From positions 107,631 through 171,630 of the forward strand of contig NZ_MLAJ01000001.1 in assembly GCF_002000485.1 (NCBI RefSeq): 64,000 nt of DNA, written 5' to 3'. A model generated the notes under the pieces. The model was not told where the DNA came from and did not search any database. It worked only from the letters and a program-made list of their open reading frames with translations. Numbering within the stretch: the first letter of the stretch is position 1; each line of letters opens with the position of its first letter. The position numbers and the translations under genes were made by a program. The stretch comes from Rodentibacter ratti. GTDB lineage: Bacteria > Pseudomonadota > Gammaproteobacteria > Enterobacterales > Pasteurellaceae. Below are positions 9,556 to 18,761 of the stretch, one piece after another.

Positions 9556-9756
9556 CATTTTTGTGGATATATTGTATTTTGATTATGGATTTATCGTAAA
9601 AAAATAGGTATCCTACGTTAAACTTAAATTGATGTTTTTCTATACACAATTTAGTCTATTGATTGACGTTATTCTAACGAAATCAGCCAAATTTTCTAGA
9701 TGAATTTCTTTACTATCTAATAATATCTCAACAATCTGTTGTTGAAAGGAGTGATT

Positions 9757-12700
9757 ATGCAGGTCTCAAGAAGAAAGTTCTTTAAGATCTGTGCAGGTGG
9801 TATGGCGGGAACTTCAGCTGCTATGTTAGGTTTTGCTCCGGCAAACGCATTAGCGGCACCGCGTGAATATAAATTATTGCGCGCTTATGAATCCCGTAAC
9901 ACTTGTACATATTGTGCCGTCAGTTGCGGTATGTTGCTTTATAGTACAGGCAAACCTCATACTGGCTTAAGCAGCTACACCGGTACAAATACTCGTTCAA
10001 AATTATTTCACCTTGAGGGCGATCCTGACCATCCAATTAGCCGTGGCGCACTCTGTCCAAAAGGCGCCGGCGCACTTGATTATGTAAACAGTGAAAGCCG
10101 TTCTTTATATCCTCAATATCGTGCACCGGGTTCCGACAAATGGGAACGTATTTCTTGGCAGGATGCAATCAAACGTATTGCCCGCTTAATGAAAGATGAT
10201 CGCGATGCTAACTTTATCGAAACCGATGCAAGCGGAAAAACCGTAAACCGTTGGGCAACCACAGGGATTATGACCGCATCCGCCATGAGCAATGAAGCTG
10301 CGTTACTGACGCAAAAATGGATTCGAATGCTCGGGATGGTACCGGTATGTAACCAAGCGAATACTTGACACGGACCAACGGTAGCAAGTCTTGCTCCATC
10401 ATTTGGTCGCGGTGCCATGACAAATAACTGGGTTGACATCAAAAATGCCAATTTAATTATCGTTCAGGGCGGTAACCCTGCCGAAGCCCACCCTGTTGGC
10501 TTCCGTTGGGCAATTGAAGCGAAGAAAAACGGTGCAAAAATCATCGTTATCGATCCACGCTTTAATCGTACAGCCTCTGTCGCTGATCTTCATGCTCCTA
10601 TTCGTTCAGGTTCTGATATTGCATTCTTAATGGGTGTGATTCGTTACCTATTGGAAAACGATAAGATTCAGCACGAATATGTTAAACACTACACCAACGC
10701 CTCTTTCTTAGTTAATGAAGGCTTTAAATTTGAAGACGGGCTGTTCTCAGGCTACGATGCAGAAAAACGTAGCTATGATAAATCAACATGGAATTATCAG
10801 TTTGATGAGAATGGTCAGGCTAAACGTGATATGACCTTACAAAATCCACGTTGTGTGATTAATGTATTGAAAGATCATGTTTCTCGTTACACACCTGAAA
10901 TGGTCGAGCGTGTAACCGGTGTAAAACAAAAACTGTTTTTACAAATCTGTGAAGAAATCGGTAAAACCTCCGCACCAAACAAAACCATGACGCATTTATA
11001 TGCATTAGGTTTTACAGAACATACTATCGGTACACAAAATATTCGCTCAATGGCAATGATTCAGTTGCTATTAGGTAATATGGGAATGCCGGGTGGTGGT
11101 ATTAACGCATTACGTGGGCACTCAAACGTACAGGGTACGACAGATATGGGATTGTTACCGACTTCCCTACCTGGCTATATGCGTTTACCAAACGATAAAG
11201 ACTCATCTTATGAGCAGTATATCAATGCGATTACGCCAAAAGACATCGTTCCGGGTCAAGTCAACTATTACCGTAATACCTCAAAATTCTTTGTGAGTAT
11301 GATGAAAACCTTCTATGGTGATAATGCGACCAAAGAAAACGGTTGGGGCTTTGATTTCTTACCGAAAACCGATCGTTTTTACGATCCGATCACACACGTG
11401 AAATTAATGAATGACGGTCAGTTACACGGTTGGATTTTACAAGGCTTTAACGTATTGAATTCATTACCGAATAAGAATAAAACCCTTGCCGGTATGAGCA
11501 AGTTGAAATTCTTAATCGTGCTTGATCCACTTCAAACGGAAAGTTCCGAATTCTGGAAAAACTTTGGCGAGTCAAACAATGTTAATCCTGCGGACATTCA
11601 AACTGAGGTATTCCGTTTACCAACCACTTGTTTCGCGGAAGAAGACGGTTCAATTTCCAACTCCGGCCGTTGGGCACAATGGCACTGGAAAGGCTGTGAT
11701 CAACCGGGTGAAGCCTTACCGGATGTGGATATTCTTTCCATGATTCGTGAAGAAATGCACGAACTCTATAAAAAAGAAGGTGGCCGTGGTATCGAATCTT
11801 TTGAAGCGATGACGTGGAATTACGCACAATCACACTCACCAACTGCGGAAGAATTAGCGAAAGAGTTAAATGGTTATGCCCTTGAAGATCTCTATGATCC
11901 AAACGGTAATCTGATGTATAAAAAAGGTCAATTACTCAGTGGATTCGCTCACTTGCGTGATGACGGCACCACTACATCGGGTAACTGGCTATATGTAGGT
12001 CAATGGACGGAAAAAGGTAACCAAACCGCTAATCGGGATAATTCAGATCCATCTGGCTTAGGTTGTACCGTCGGTTGGGGATTTGCATGGCCGGCAAACC
12101 GCCGTGTGCTTTATAGCCGTGCCTCCTTGGATATTAACGGTAATCCATGGGATAAACACCGCCAGTTAATCAAATGGAATGGTAAAAACTGGAACTGGTT
12201 TGATATTGCCGACTATGGTACTCAACCGCCGGGTTCCGATACAGGTCCATTTATTATGTCTGCCGAAGGGGTAGGTCGTTTATTTGCTGTGGATAAAATC
12301 AACAATGGTCCAATGCCTGAGCATTATGAGCCGGTTGAAAGCCCGATTGATACTAACCCATTCCATCCAAATGTGGTAGTGGATCCGACCGTGCGCATTT
12401 ACCAAGAAGACCGTGAATTTATCGGTTCAAATAAAGAGTTCCCATTTGTGGCAACGACTTATCGTTTAACCGAGCATTTCCACAGCTGGACTGCACAATC
12501 TGCACTTAATATCATTGCCCAACCACAACAATTTGTGGAAATCGGCGAAAAATTAGCAGCAGAAAAAGGTATTCAAAAAGGTGATATGGTGAAAATTACC
12601 TCAAAACGTGGTTATATCAAGGCGGTTGCCGTAGTCACCAAACGCTTAAAAGAATTGGAAATTGACGGTAAAACCGTTCACCATGTGGGCATTCCTATTC

Positions 12701-12840
12701 ACTGGAATATGAAAGCCTTGAACGGTAAAGGAAATCGTGGGTTCTCCACCAACGTTCTCACGCCGTCTTGGGGTGAAGCCAATACACAAACACCGGAATA
12801 CAAAACATTCTTGGTAAACATTGAGAAAGCGGAGGCATAA
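9757..12840 (+). CDS. fdxG: Formate dehydrogenase-N/O alpha subunit, selenoprotein
   Basis: Large catalytic subunit of the membrane-anchored respiratory formate dehydrogenase, oxidising formate in the periplasm. The reading frame is continuous only if TGA at 10366-10368 is read as selenocysteine (residue 204 of 1027): NQANT-Sec-HGPTVASLAPSFGRGAM is the FdnG/FdoG active-site context, and a SECIS hairpin follows directly. The twin-arginine signal SRRKFFK (residues 4-10) sends the folded protein out by Tat. The [4Fe-4S] motif CTYCAVSC is at 50-57, followed by the CPKGA cysteine. I chose ATG 9757 because AAAGGAG lies just upstream; a TTG six codons earlier would put that site inside the gene. Confidence 0.96.
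10366..10408 (+). promoter_or_regulatory. Selenocysteine UGA codon and SECIS hairpin
   Basis: After the TGA, an apical hairpin at 10380-10397 pairs GG/CC and AGCA/TGCT around the loop AGTCT. A bulged T is at 10382, as in the E. coli SelB-binding element (GG-T-TGC, loop AGGTCT). A lower stem GACCA (10373-10377) with TGGTC (10404-10408) extends it. This element recruits SelB with Sec-tRNA so that UGA is decoded rather than read as a stop. Confidence 0.93.
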
Positions 12841-12843
12841 ACG

Positions 12844-13767
12844 ATGAGTGTACAATCTCAAGATATTATTAAGATCTCCGCCACCTCAGGGCTCACTCCT
12901 GCACCACAGGCACGAGATCATAAAGTTGAAGTAGCAAAACTGATTGATGTTTCCACCTGTATCGGCTGTAAAGCCTGTCAGGTGGGCTGTTCGGAGTGGA
13001 ATGACATCCGCTCCGATGTCAATGCAAAATGCGTAGGCGTTTATGACAACCCCGTTGATCTTAATGCCAAAGCCTGGACAGTCATGCGCTTTAATGAAGT
13101 GGAAGAAAACGATCGTTTAGAATGGTTAATTCGTAAAGACGGTTGTATGCACTGTTCAGAACCGGGTTGTTTAAAAGCCTGTCCTGCACCGGGTGCAATC
13201 ATCCAATACAAAAACGGTATTGTGGATTTCCAATCCGATAAATGTATCGGCTGTGGTTATTGTATTGCAGGTTGTCCGTTTAACATTCCTCGAATGAATC
13301 CGGATGACAATCGTGTATATAAATGCACCCTTTGTGTTGATCGTGTGTCTGTCGGTCAAGAGCCAGCCTGTGTCAAAACCTGTCCTACAGGTGCAATTCG
13401 TTTCGGTTCAAAAGAAGAAATGAAAATCTATGCAGAACAACGTGTTGCCGATCTGAAATCCCGTGGCTATGAAAATGCCGGGCTTTATGATCCACCGGGT
13501 GTGGGTGGCACACATGTGATGTATGTACTACACCATGCAGACAAGCCTGAACTTTATAATGATCTCCCGAAAGATCCACAAATCGATCTCAGTGTCACCT
13601 TGTGGAAAGACGTACTAAAACCGGTTGCGGCTGTCGCAATGGGTGGTCTAGCCTTAGCTGAGCTTGGTCATTACTTAACTGTCGGTCCAAATGTTGAAAC
13701 TGATGTCGAAGATCACCATGAAAAATTTGAGAACGAAGATAAACACGGAGGAAAAAAAGATGAGTAA
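12844..13767 (+). CDS. fdxH: Formate dehydrogenase iron-sulfur beta subunit
   Basis: Electron-transfer subunit carrying four [4Fe-4S] clusters from FdxG to the heme subunit. The 307 residues show ferredoxin-type cysteine groups in order: [11 protein letters not shown] near 38-48, [13 protein letters not shown] near 100-112, [11 protein letters not shown] near 133-143 and CTLCVDR...CVKTC near 160-180. One membrane helix near residues 255-280 ([18 protein letters not shown]) anchors it. It begins three bases after the fdxG stop and overlaps the next gene by 8 bases, indicating translational coupling. Confidence 0.95.
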   Translation: MSVQSQDIIKISATSGLTPAPQARDHKVEVAKLIDVSTCIGCKACQVGCSEWNDIRSDVNAKCVGVYDNPVDLNAKAWTVMRFNEVEENDRLEWLIRKDGCMHCSEPGCLKACPAPGAIIQYKNGIVDFQSDKCIGCGYCIAGCPFNIPRMNPDDNRVYKCTLCVDRVSVGQEPACVKTCPTGAIRFGSKEEMKIYAEQRVADLKSRGYENAGLYDPPGVGGTHVMYVLHHADKPELYNDLPKDPQIDLSVTLWKDVLKPVAAVAMGGLALAELGHYLTVGPNVETDVEDHHEKFENEDKHGGKKDE

Positions 13768-14470
13768 ATTTGAAATTACTAACGATACTCGTATCGTTCG
13801 TCATCGAACTCCCGCTCGTTTAAGTCATTGGTTTTTGGTCATTTCATTCTTTCTGACCATGTTTACCGGTGTAGCGTTCTTTTTCCCTGATTTTGCTTGG
13901 TTAACAGAAATTTTGGGTACTCCGCAACTTGCTCGCGCAATTCATCCTTTCACCGGAATATTAATGTTTATTGCCTTTATTTTTTTATGTTCATTATATT
14001 GGCATCACAATATTCCGGAGAAAAATGATATTCGCTGGTTAAAAGGGATTACAGAAGTATTAAAAGGTAATGAGCACGCCGTATCAGATAACGGAAAATA
14101 TAATCTTGGTCAAAAAATGTTGTTCTGGACACTGATCTTGGCAATGTTTACCTTGTTAGCTTCCGGCATCATTATGTGGCGTCAATATTTCTCACACTAC
14201 TTCTCAATTCCGGTACTAAGAATTGCAATCCTTCTCCATTCTGCTAGTGCCTTTATGCTATTTACCGGCATTATGGTACACATGTATATGGCGTTTTGGG
14301 TAAAAGGATCAATTCGCGGTATTGTGGAAGGCTGGGTAACCGTTCGTTGGGCAAAAAAACACCACCCACGTTGGTATCGTGAAGAAGTGTTACCAGAGTT
14401 GGAAAAAGACGGAGAACGTGAAACAAAAGGTGAAAAACCTAAGGCCCTATTCAAAGGTATTGCGGGCTAA
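13760..14470 (+). CDS. fdxI: Formate dehydrogenase cytochrome b556 gamma subunit
   Basis: Membrane cytochrome b that takes electrons from FdxH to the quinone pool. The 236-residue protein has four predicted membrane segments and histidines suited to heme ligation (ARLSHW near 22, IHPFTG near 57, LLHSASA and HMYMAFW near 158-178). The start MSKFEITND at 13760 overlaps the end of fdxH by 8 bases and has AGGAGG nearby; longer in-frame extensions into fdxH are unlikely. A terminator-like uptake-signal pair follows, before fdhE. Confidence 0.94.
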   Translation: MSKFEITNDTRIVRHRTPARLSHWFLVISFFLTMFTGVAFFFPDFAWLTEILGTPQLARAIHPFTGILMFIAFIFLCSLYWHHNIPEKNDIRWLKGITEVLKGNEHAVSDNGKYNLGQKMLFWTLILAMFTLLASGIIMWRQYFSHYFSIPVLRIAILLHSASAFMLFTGIMVHMYMAFWVKGSIRGIVEGWVTVRWAKKHHPRWYREEVLPELEKDGERETKGEKPKALFKGIAG

Positions 14471-14486
14471 GTCAAAAACGAACTCC

Positions 14487-14516
14487 AAAAGTGCGGTTAA
14501 AAATGACCGCACTTTT
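14487..14516 (+). terminator. Inverted uptake-signal pair between fdxI and fdhE
   Basis: AAAAGTGCGGT pairs with ACCGCACTTTT, followed by TTTATTATTT. It lies between two genes of one apparent operon, so it may reduce readthrough and make fdhE a weaker distal gene rather than end the unit completely. Confidence 0.65.
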
Positions 14517-14534
14517 TATTATTTAAGAGGCATT

Positions 14535-15446
14535 ATGAGTATAAAAATCCTATCAGAATCCGAAATTAAGCAACAAAAAACAAACTCTTACGAAACACCT
14601 GCTATCCTATTTGCTAATCCTAAAAATCTTTATCAACGCCGTGCAAAACGTTTAAGAGAATTAGCAAAAGAACATCCACTTGCTGATTATTTTCTTTTTG
14701 CTGCAGATGTAGTGGAAAGTCAGTTAAATACATTAGAAAAAAATCCGCTCGAAAAACAAAACTTAGAGCAGCTCACCGGGGTTGCACCACTAAATGCAAA
14801 AACTTTCAAACGTAATAGCATCTGGCGTGAATATCTCAACGAAATCTTGCATGAAACAAAACTCAAAGCAAATGAACAAGTGCTAGCGACTATTGAATCC
14901 CTAGAAAAAGCCGGCACAGCCGAATTAGAACAGATGGCAGATAATCTGTTGGCAGAAGAATTTAATTTAGTCAGTAGTGATAAAGCAGTATTTATTTGGG
15001 CTGCGCTTTCGCTCTATTGGTTACAATTAGCCCAGCAAATTCCTCATGCAAGCCGTATGGAAAATACGGAAAATATTCATTATTGCCCTGTTTGCGGTTC
15101 TGCCCCTGTATCCAGTATGATCCATATAGGCTCATCACAGGGTTTACGTTACTTACACTGTGCCTTATGTGAAAGCGAATGGAATCTGGTACGCGCTCAA
15201 TGTACTAACTGCAATGGACACGATAAATTAGAAATGTGGTCATTAAATGAAGAATTAGCTTTGATCCGTGCAGAAACTTGCGGTAGCTGTGAAAGCTATT
15301 TGAAAATGATGTTCCAAGAAAAAGATCCTAACGTGGAAGCGCTTGCCGATGATTTAGCCTCTATTTTCTTAGACGTAGAAATGGAAGAAAAAGGTTTTTC
15401 CCGTAGCGGCCTCAATCCATTCCTTTTCCCGGCGCAAGAAGTCTAG
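14535..15446 (+). CDS. fdhE: Formate dehydrogenase accessory protein FdhE
   Basis: Cytoplasmic, rubredoxin-like iron-binding protein needed to mature or check the exported formate dehydrogenase before Tat transport. The 303 residues have four CxxC pairs in the C-terminal half ([29 protein letters not shown]) that bind metal. Translation starts at MSIKILSES (14535), after AAGAGG; the upstream in-frame extension runs back into fdxI and the hairpin and is not convincing. It lies downstream of its client genes fdxGHI. Confidence 0.94.
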   Translation: MSIKILSESEIKQQKTNSYETPAILFANPKNLYQRRAKRLRELAKEHPLADYFLFAADVVESQLNTLEKNPLEKQNLEQLTGVAPLNAKTFKRNSIWREYLNEILHETKLKANEQVLATIESLEKAGTAELEQMADNLLAEEFNLVSSDKAVFIWAALSLYWLQLAQQIPHASRMENTENIHYCPVCGSAPVSSMIHIGSSQGLRYLHCALCESEWNLVRAQCTNCNGHDKLEMWSLNEELALIRAETCGSCESYLKMMFQEKDPNVEALADDLASIFLDVEMEEKGFSRSGLNPFLFPAQEV

Positions 15447-15452
15447 TAAAAA

Positions 15453-15479
15453 CGGTCGTTATTTTTCCAATAACGACCG
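15453..15479. terminator. Terminator between fdhE and rimI
   Basis: CGGTCGTTA at 15453-15461 pairs with TAACGACCG at 15471-15479 around a T-rich loop, followed by CACTTTT on the plus strand. It lies between two convergent genes. Confidence 0.7.
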
Positions 15480-15484
15480 CACTT

Positions 15485-15925
15485 TTACAAATAACACGCC
15501 ATCACAACGGCATTTTCCCTTCTACCATCAGGCATAGGATAGTAATTTTTACGGATATCCACCTCATTAAATCCTTGTTTTTCATATAGCCAACGAGCAG
15601 GATTAGATTCCCGTACCTCAAGCCAAAGGGTTTGGATATTTTTTTCTTTAAGTTGTATCATCAACTCATTTAAAAGTAATTTACCTAATCCTTTTCCTTG
15701 CATAGCAGGCTCAACAGCGATATTAAACAAAGTCGCTTCATCCAATACTATTTGGCAAATCGCAAACCCTATAATCCGATTATCTTTAACCAGTTTCAAA
15801 TTTAAATAACGCTCGCCTTGATTATTTTTTAATGTTCCAAAAGACCAAGGTACTAAATGCGCTTGTTGTTCAATCTCATACAAACGCTCAAAATCGCATT
15901 CTTCAACAATAAAAATTTGAGGCAT
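15485..15925 (-). CDS. rimI: Ribosomal protein S18 alanine N-acetyltransferase RimI
   Basis: GNAT-fold acetyltransferase that modifies the N-terminal alanine of ribosomal protein S18. The 146-residue protein shows the acetyl-CoA motif (VEPAMQGKGLGKLLLNEL near 73-90), WLEVRESNPARWLYEKQGF and the C-terminal NYYPMPDGRRENAVVM expected of RimI. I start it at MPQIFIVEE (15925), four bases after the holD stop; a longer frame reaching 16024 only overlaps holD. It is the last gene of a lipoprotein-holD-rimI unit. Confidence 0.93.
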   Translation of the reverse strand: MPQIFIVEECDFERLYEIEQQAHLVPWSFGTLKNNQGERYLNLKLVKDNRIIGFAICQIVLDEATLFNIAVEPAMQGKGLGKLLLNELMIQLKEKNIQTLWLEVRESNPARWLYEKQGFNEVDIRKNYYPMPDGRRENAVVMACYL

Positions 15926-15929
15926 ATGA

Positions 15930-16334
15930 TTAAATTTGTTGGATTTGTTGCCAAAGTTCACGTTTGGCAGAAGGTGAGGCTTGAAAATCCCGATAGCTAG
16001 GCGAACGGTAGATCCGTTCGGCATTCAAACAATGAGGTAAAGTGCGGTCAATTTTCTCCATATTTTCAGCGAGTAACCAATAATACACAGAATGACTTAA
16101 CTCAAGATGTTGAATTTGTTCATAATTCAAACATAGGCAATCTTCTTGCTTGAGTTCAAGACTCATTAATACATCTTCAAATAAAGGATATTTACTCAAA
16201 TTTTCATCGGATACCACCACAAAACGAATATGCTCTGCCACAGTAATCCCCACCGCCCCTTGAAATACCTCAGGACGGTGAAGTTTCCATTGAGTTATCC
16301 CCATCTCTTTTAGAAGAAGATTGCGTCTTTCCAT
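15930..16334 (-). CDS. holD: DNA polymerase III psi subunit HolD
   Basis: Psi links the clamp loader to single-strand binding protein via chi in the replicative polymerase. The 134-residue protein starts MERRNLLLKEMGITQWKLHRP, close to the E. coli psi N-terminus (LGITQWSLRRP), and has the expected length. The N-terminal stretch is the part that contacts chi. It sits four bases upstream of rimI, the same pairing as in E. coli and H. influenzae, so they are probably co-translated. Confidence 0.92.
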   Translation of the reverse strand: MERRNLLLKEMGITQWKLHRPEVFQGAVGITVAEHIRFVVVSDENLSKYPLFEDVLMSLELKQEDCLCLNYEQIQHLELSHSVYYWLLAENMEKIDRTLPHCLNAERIYRSPSYRDFQASPSAKRELWQQIQQI

Positions 16335-16339
16335 TTTAA

Positions 16340-16918
16340 TTAGCGAGAAATTGAATCAAACGGGTAGCTCATTAGGCTTTTAATAACCGAATGTTCTTCC
16401 GCTTCTGTTAATTTTTGTTGATAAGCTTTTAGACTACGAAATGACAGAATATTTTTTTCAGTACGCACTATAGCAACAAAGCGCTGAAAATTATTACCAT
16501 CACATGCATAGTAAGAAGAATTACCATCGTTTAATGTTTTCAAATCACAAACTTTTTTATTGGAATCCAAATATCGGTTAGTTAATGTCGAAACATGAGA
16601 AAGATCTTTTAGATAAAAAGTTTCACTGGTGACCGATTTACGATTTGAACGATCTAAACTCACAGCTAAGCTAATAAAACGAGGATCATCGCCTTTTACC
16701 GCTCTCGTTTGTTTCACATATTTTTCGCCATTAAATTCAATTTCAGTACCGGCTTTTTTTACGCGCTCAAATTGTTCATCTAATTTTTTGAACATTTCAA
16801 CCTGCTCCGGTGTAACTTCAACTTTAGAAGGGGCTTGCGCTTTACCTTGTATCTGATCAATGATTTGACAACCTGATAATAAACTGACCATTGCTGTCGC
16901 AAGTACGATTTTTTTCAT
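16340..16918 (-). CDS. Predicted lipoprotein of unknown function
   Basis: I do not recognise this 192-residue protein. It has a short lipoprotein signal with lipobox LLSGC (Cys17), then a charged region rich in Lys and Glu. Two cysteines (in KKVCDLK and YYACDGN) could form a disulfide in the periplasm. The residue after Cys17 is Gln, so outer-membrane sorting is more likely than retention. It precedes holD by five bases and may share its transcript, although the functions look unrelated. Gene density and codon use resemble the neighbours. Confidence 0.8.
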   Translation of the reverse strand: MKKIVLATAMVSLLSGCQIIDQIQGKAQAPSKVEVTPEQVEMFKKLDEQFERVKKAGTEIEFNGEKYVKQTRAVKGDDPRFISLAVSLDRSNRKSVTSETFYLKDLSHVSTLTNRYLDSNKKVCDLKTLNDGNSSYYACDGNNFQRFVAIVRTEKNILSFRSLKAYQQKLTEAEEHSVIKSLMSYPFDSISR

Positions 16919-17028
16919 AAAATAATTCCTGTAATAAATTGGTTAAAAACCAATGAAAAATGTTTTATTAGAGTTATCTTTGCTAGAATAACGCCTAATT
17001 TTAACCAATAACCAACAGGATTCAAAGC

Positions 17029-18021
17029 GTGATTTCCCTTGAAAGCGAAGTTTTAGAGCGCCATCTTCCCCTTTTTTACCATAAATCTGTTTTACTTGCC
17101 GGCGGAATTAACGATCAGTTTCCACAAAAACTGGAACAATATTGCCAATCTGTTCAGGTTTGGAGCTGCTATTTCGACTATGCTCGCACCCAAAGTGCGG
17201 TTAAATTTTCGATTGAATTTCAAGGTAAGGCTGATCTTATCGTTTATTATTGGACAAAAAATAAACAAGAAGTCCAATTCCAACTTTTGCAACTCCTTGC
17301 CAATTCAGCGGAAGAGCAAGAAGTACTCATCATCGGAGAAAACCGCTGTGGTGTGCGCTCGGTGGAAAAAATACTCGCCCCTTTCGGTGATATTGCCAAA
17401 ATAGATTCCGCTCGCCGTTGTAGTCTATATCATTTTTCGCTGAAAAAACGACCGCACTTTTCACTCGATACTTTCTGGAAAACCTACCAACATCCGCAAC
17501 TCAATAGCTTAATAGTCCACAGCTTACCCGGTGTGTTCAGTGCGAACGAATTGGATGTGGGGACAGCGCTATTACTTTCTACACTCAATCAACCGATCAA
17601 AGGCAAGGTGCTTGATCTCGGCTGTGGTGCGGGTGTAATCGGTTCAATGATCAAAAAAATGAATCCTAAATCAATTGTCACGATGACCGATATTCACGCC
17701 ATGGCGCTGGAATCTGCCCGCAAGACCCTTGCAGAAAATCAATTGGAAGCGGATGTTTTTGCCAGTGATGTTTTCTCGGATATTGAGGGAAAATTTGATT
17801 TAATCATTTCCAATCCCCCTTTCCATGATGGCATCGATACCGCCTATCGTGCAGTAAAAACACTGATTACTCACGCCAAATGGCATTTAAATCAAAGAGG
17901 AGAACTCCGTATTGTTGCCAATGCATTTTTGCCTTATCCGGATTTATTGCAACAACATTTTGGTGAATTTGAGGTGCTGGCAAAAACTTCAAAATTTAAG
18001 GTTTACTCCGTAAAAAATTAA
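17029..18021 (+). CDS. rsmC: 16S rRNA (guanine1207-N2)-methyltransferase RsmC
   Basis: Methylates G1207 of 16S rRNA using S-adenosylmethionine. The 330 residues comprise a degenerate N-terminal methyltransferase domain (about 1-160) and a catalytic C-terminal domain with the SAM motif LDLGCGAG (195-202) and the guanine N2 motif NPPFHDG (262-268). The likely start is GTG at 17029, with CAGGA about eight bases upstream. Uptake signals inside the gene encode QSAVKF (55-60) and part of KRPHF (140-144), so they are tolerated in protein sequence here. Confidence 0.94.
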   Translation: MISLESEVLERHLPLFYHKSVLLAGGINDQFPQKLEQYCQSVQVWSCYFDYARTQSAVKFSIEFQGKADLIVYYWTKNKQEVQFQLLQLLANSAEEQEVLIIGENRCGVRSVEKILAPFGDIAKIDSARRCSLYHFSLKKRPHFSLDTFWKTYQHPQLNSLIVHSLPGVFSANELDVGTALLLSTLNQPIKGKVLDLGCGAGVIGSMIKKMNPKSIVTMTDIHAMALESARKTLAENQLEADVFASDVFSDIEGKFDLIISNPPFHDGIDTAYRAVKTLITHAKWHLNQRGELRIVANAFLPYPDLLQQHFGEFEVLAKTSKFKVYSVKN

Positions 18022-18028
18022 TCAATGA

Positions 18029-18115
18029 ATGCTCACTAAAAATGATAATCCCAATACCCAAGCAACAATGGCACAACGCCAAGCTATTGCTGAAATTATC
18101 GGGGTAATTTTTTAA
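18029..18115 (+). other. Tiny open frame in rsmC-ybhB gap, unknown
   Basis: An ATG-to-TAA frame of 28 residues (MLTKNDNPNTQATMAQRQAI...) ends in IIGVIF. Its protein-like composition contrasts with usual intergenic sequence, and it could be a remnant of a longer gene. I see no good ribosome site and no family match, so it may be chance. Confidence 0.2.
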
Positions 18116-18191
18116 TCAAAAAGCTAACAGTCTCAATGAATATATGCTAAATGTATCGTCTTACCACTCACCAACAAAAAATAAGGAGAAT

Positions 18192-18692
18192 ATGATGATC
18201 GTAACCAGCTCCGCCATTAAAAATGGTGTATTTGAAGATAAATATGGCAAACGAGGCACAGAATTTAGTCCAAACGGTATGCCCACTTATTCCATTCCCT
18301 TTGAGATCAAAGACGCACCGGAAGGTACAAAATCATTCGCCGTAGTGCTTGAAGACAAAGATGCGATCACCGCCAGCGGTTTTGTCTGGATTCACTGGTT
18401 AATCGCTAATCTTGAACGCACAAGCGTGGCAGAAAATGAAAGCCAAAGCGCTACCGACTATGTGCAAGGCGCAAACTCTTGGGCAAGCGTATTAGGCAAA
18501 TTTGAGCTTGACGAAGCCTCAGCCTACGGTGGAATGGCGCCGCCAAATTGCTTACACCGCTATGAATTGATCGTCTATGCTCTGGATAGCAAACTCGACC
18601 TCAAACCGGGTTTTCGTTTCAACGATCTCCATTTTGCGATGCAAGGGCATATTTTAGCGCAGGCAGTAGTGATGGGAACTTATGATGTTTAG
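18192..18692 (+). CDS. YbhB/YbcL family Raf-kinase-inhibitor-like protein
   Basis: Member of the phosphatidylethanolamine-binding (PEBP) family; bacterial members are small cytoplasmic or periplasmic ligand-binding proteins without a settled role. The 166-residue protein has the family's core: SPxGxPTYSIPFEI near 29-40, FAVVLEDKDA, WIHWLIANL near 72-80, the YGGMAPPN ligand-site loop and HRYELIVYALD. AAGGAG at 18183-18188 supports starting at 18192 or the next ATG at 18195. No signal peptide is visible. It is flanked by a shared terminator with rng. Confidence 0.9.
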   Translation: MMIVTSSAIKNGVFEDKYGKRGTEFSPNGMPTYSIPFEIKDAPEGTKSFAVVLEDKDAITASGFVWIHWLIANLERTSVAENESQSATDYVQGANSWASVLGKFELDEASAYGGMAPPNCLHRYELIVYALDSKLDLKPGFRFNDLHFAMQGHILAQAVVMGTYDV

Positions 18693-18715
18693 CTAAAATA
18701 AAGCATAACATTATA

Positions 18716-18746
18716 AAAAAGAGCGGCCATTTTGACCGCTCTTTTT
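18716..18746. terminator. Terminator between PEBP gene and rng
   Basis: AAAAAGAGCGG pairs with CCGCTCTTTTT around a 9-base loop, with T runs readable on either strand. It lies between the convergent 3' ends. The sequence resembles the uptake signal but has AGAGCGG, not AGTGCGG. Confidence 0.85.
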
Positions 18747-18761
18747 GCCTAATCAAGTCTA

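Noticed and set aside
10113..10451. Open frame on the minus strand across the TGA of fdxG, and a second gene start at 10417
   Set aside because: The plus-strand frame is continuous through a selenocysteine codon; the minus frame has no family and arises from codon bias, and 10417 is an internal methionine of FdxG.
14379..14534. N-terminal extension of fdhE overlapping fdxI
   Set aside because: It runs through the fdxI end and a hairpin, lacks a ribosome site and has a Lys-rich sequence not seen in Fdh[10 protein letters not shown] is the sound start.
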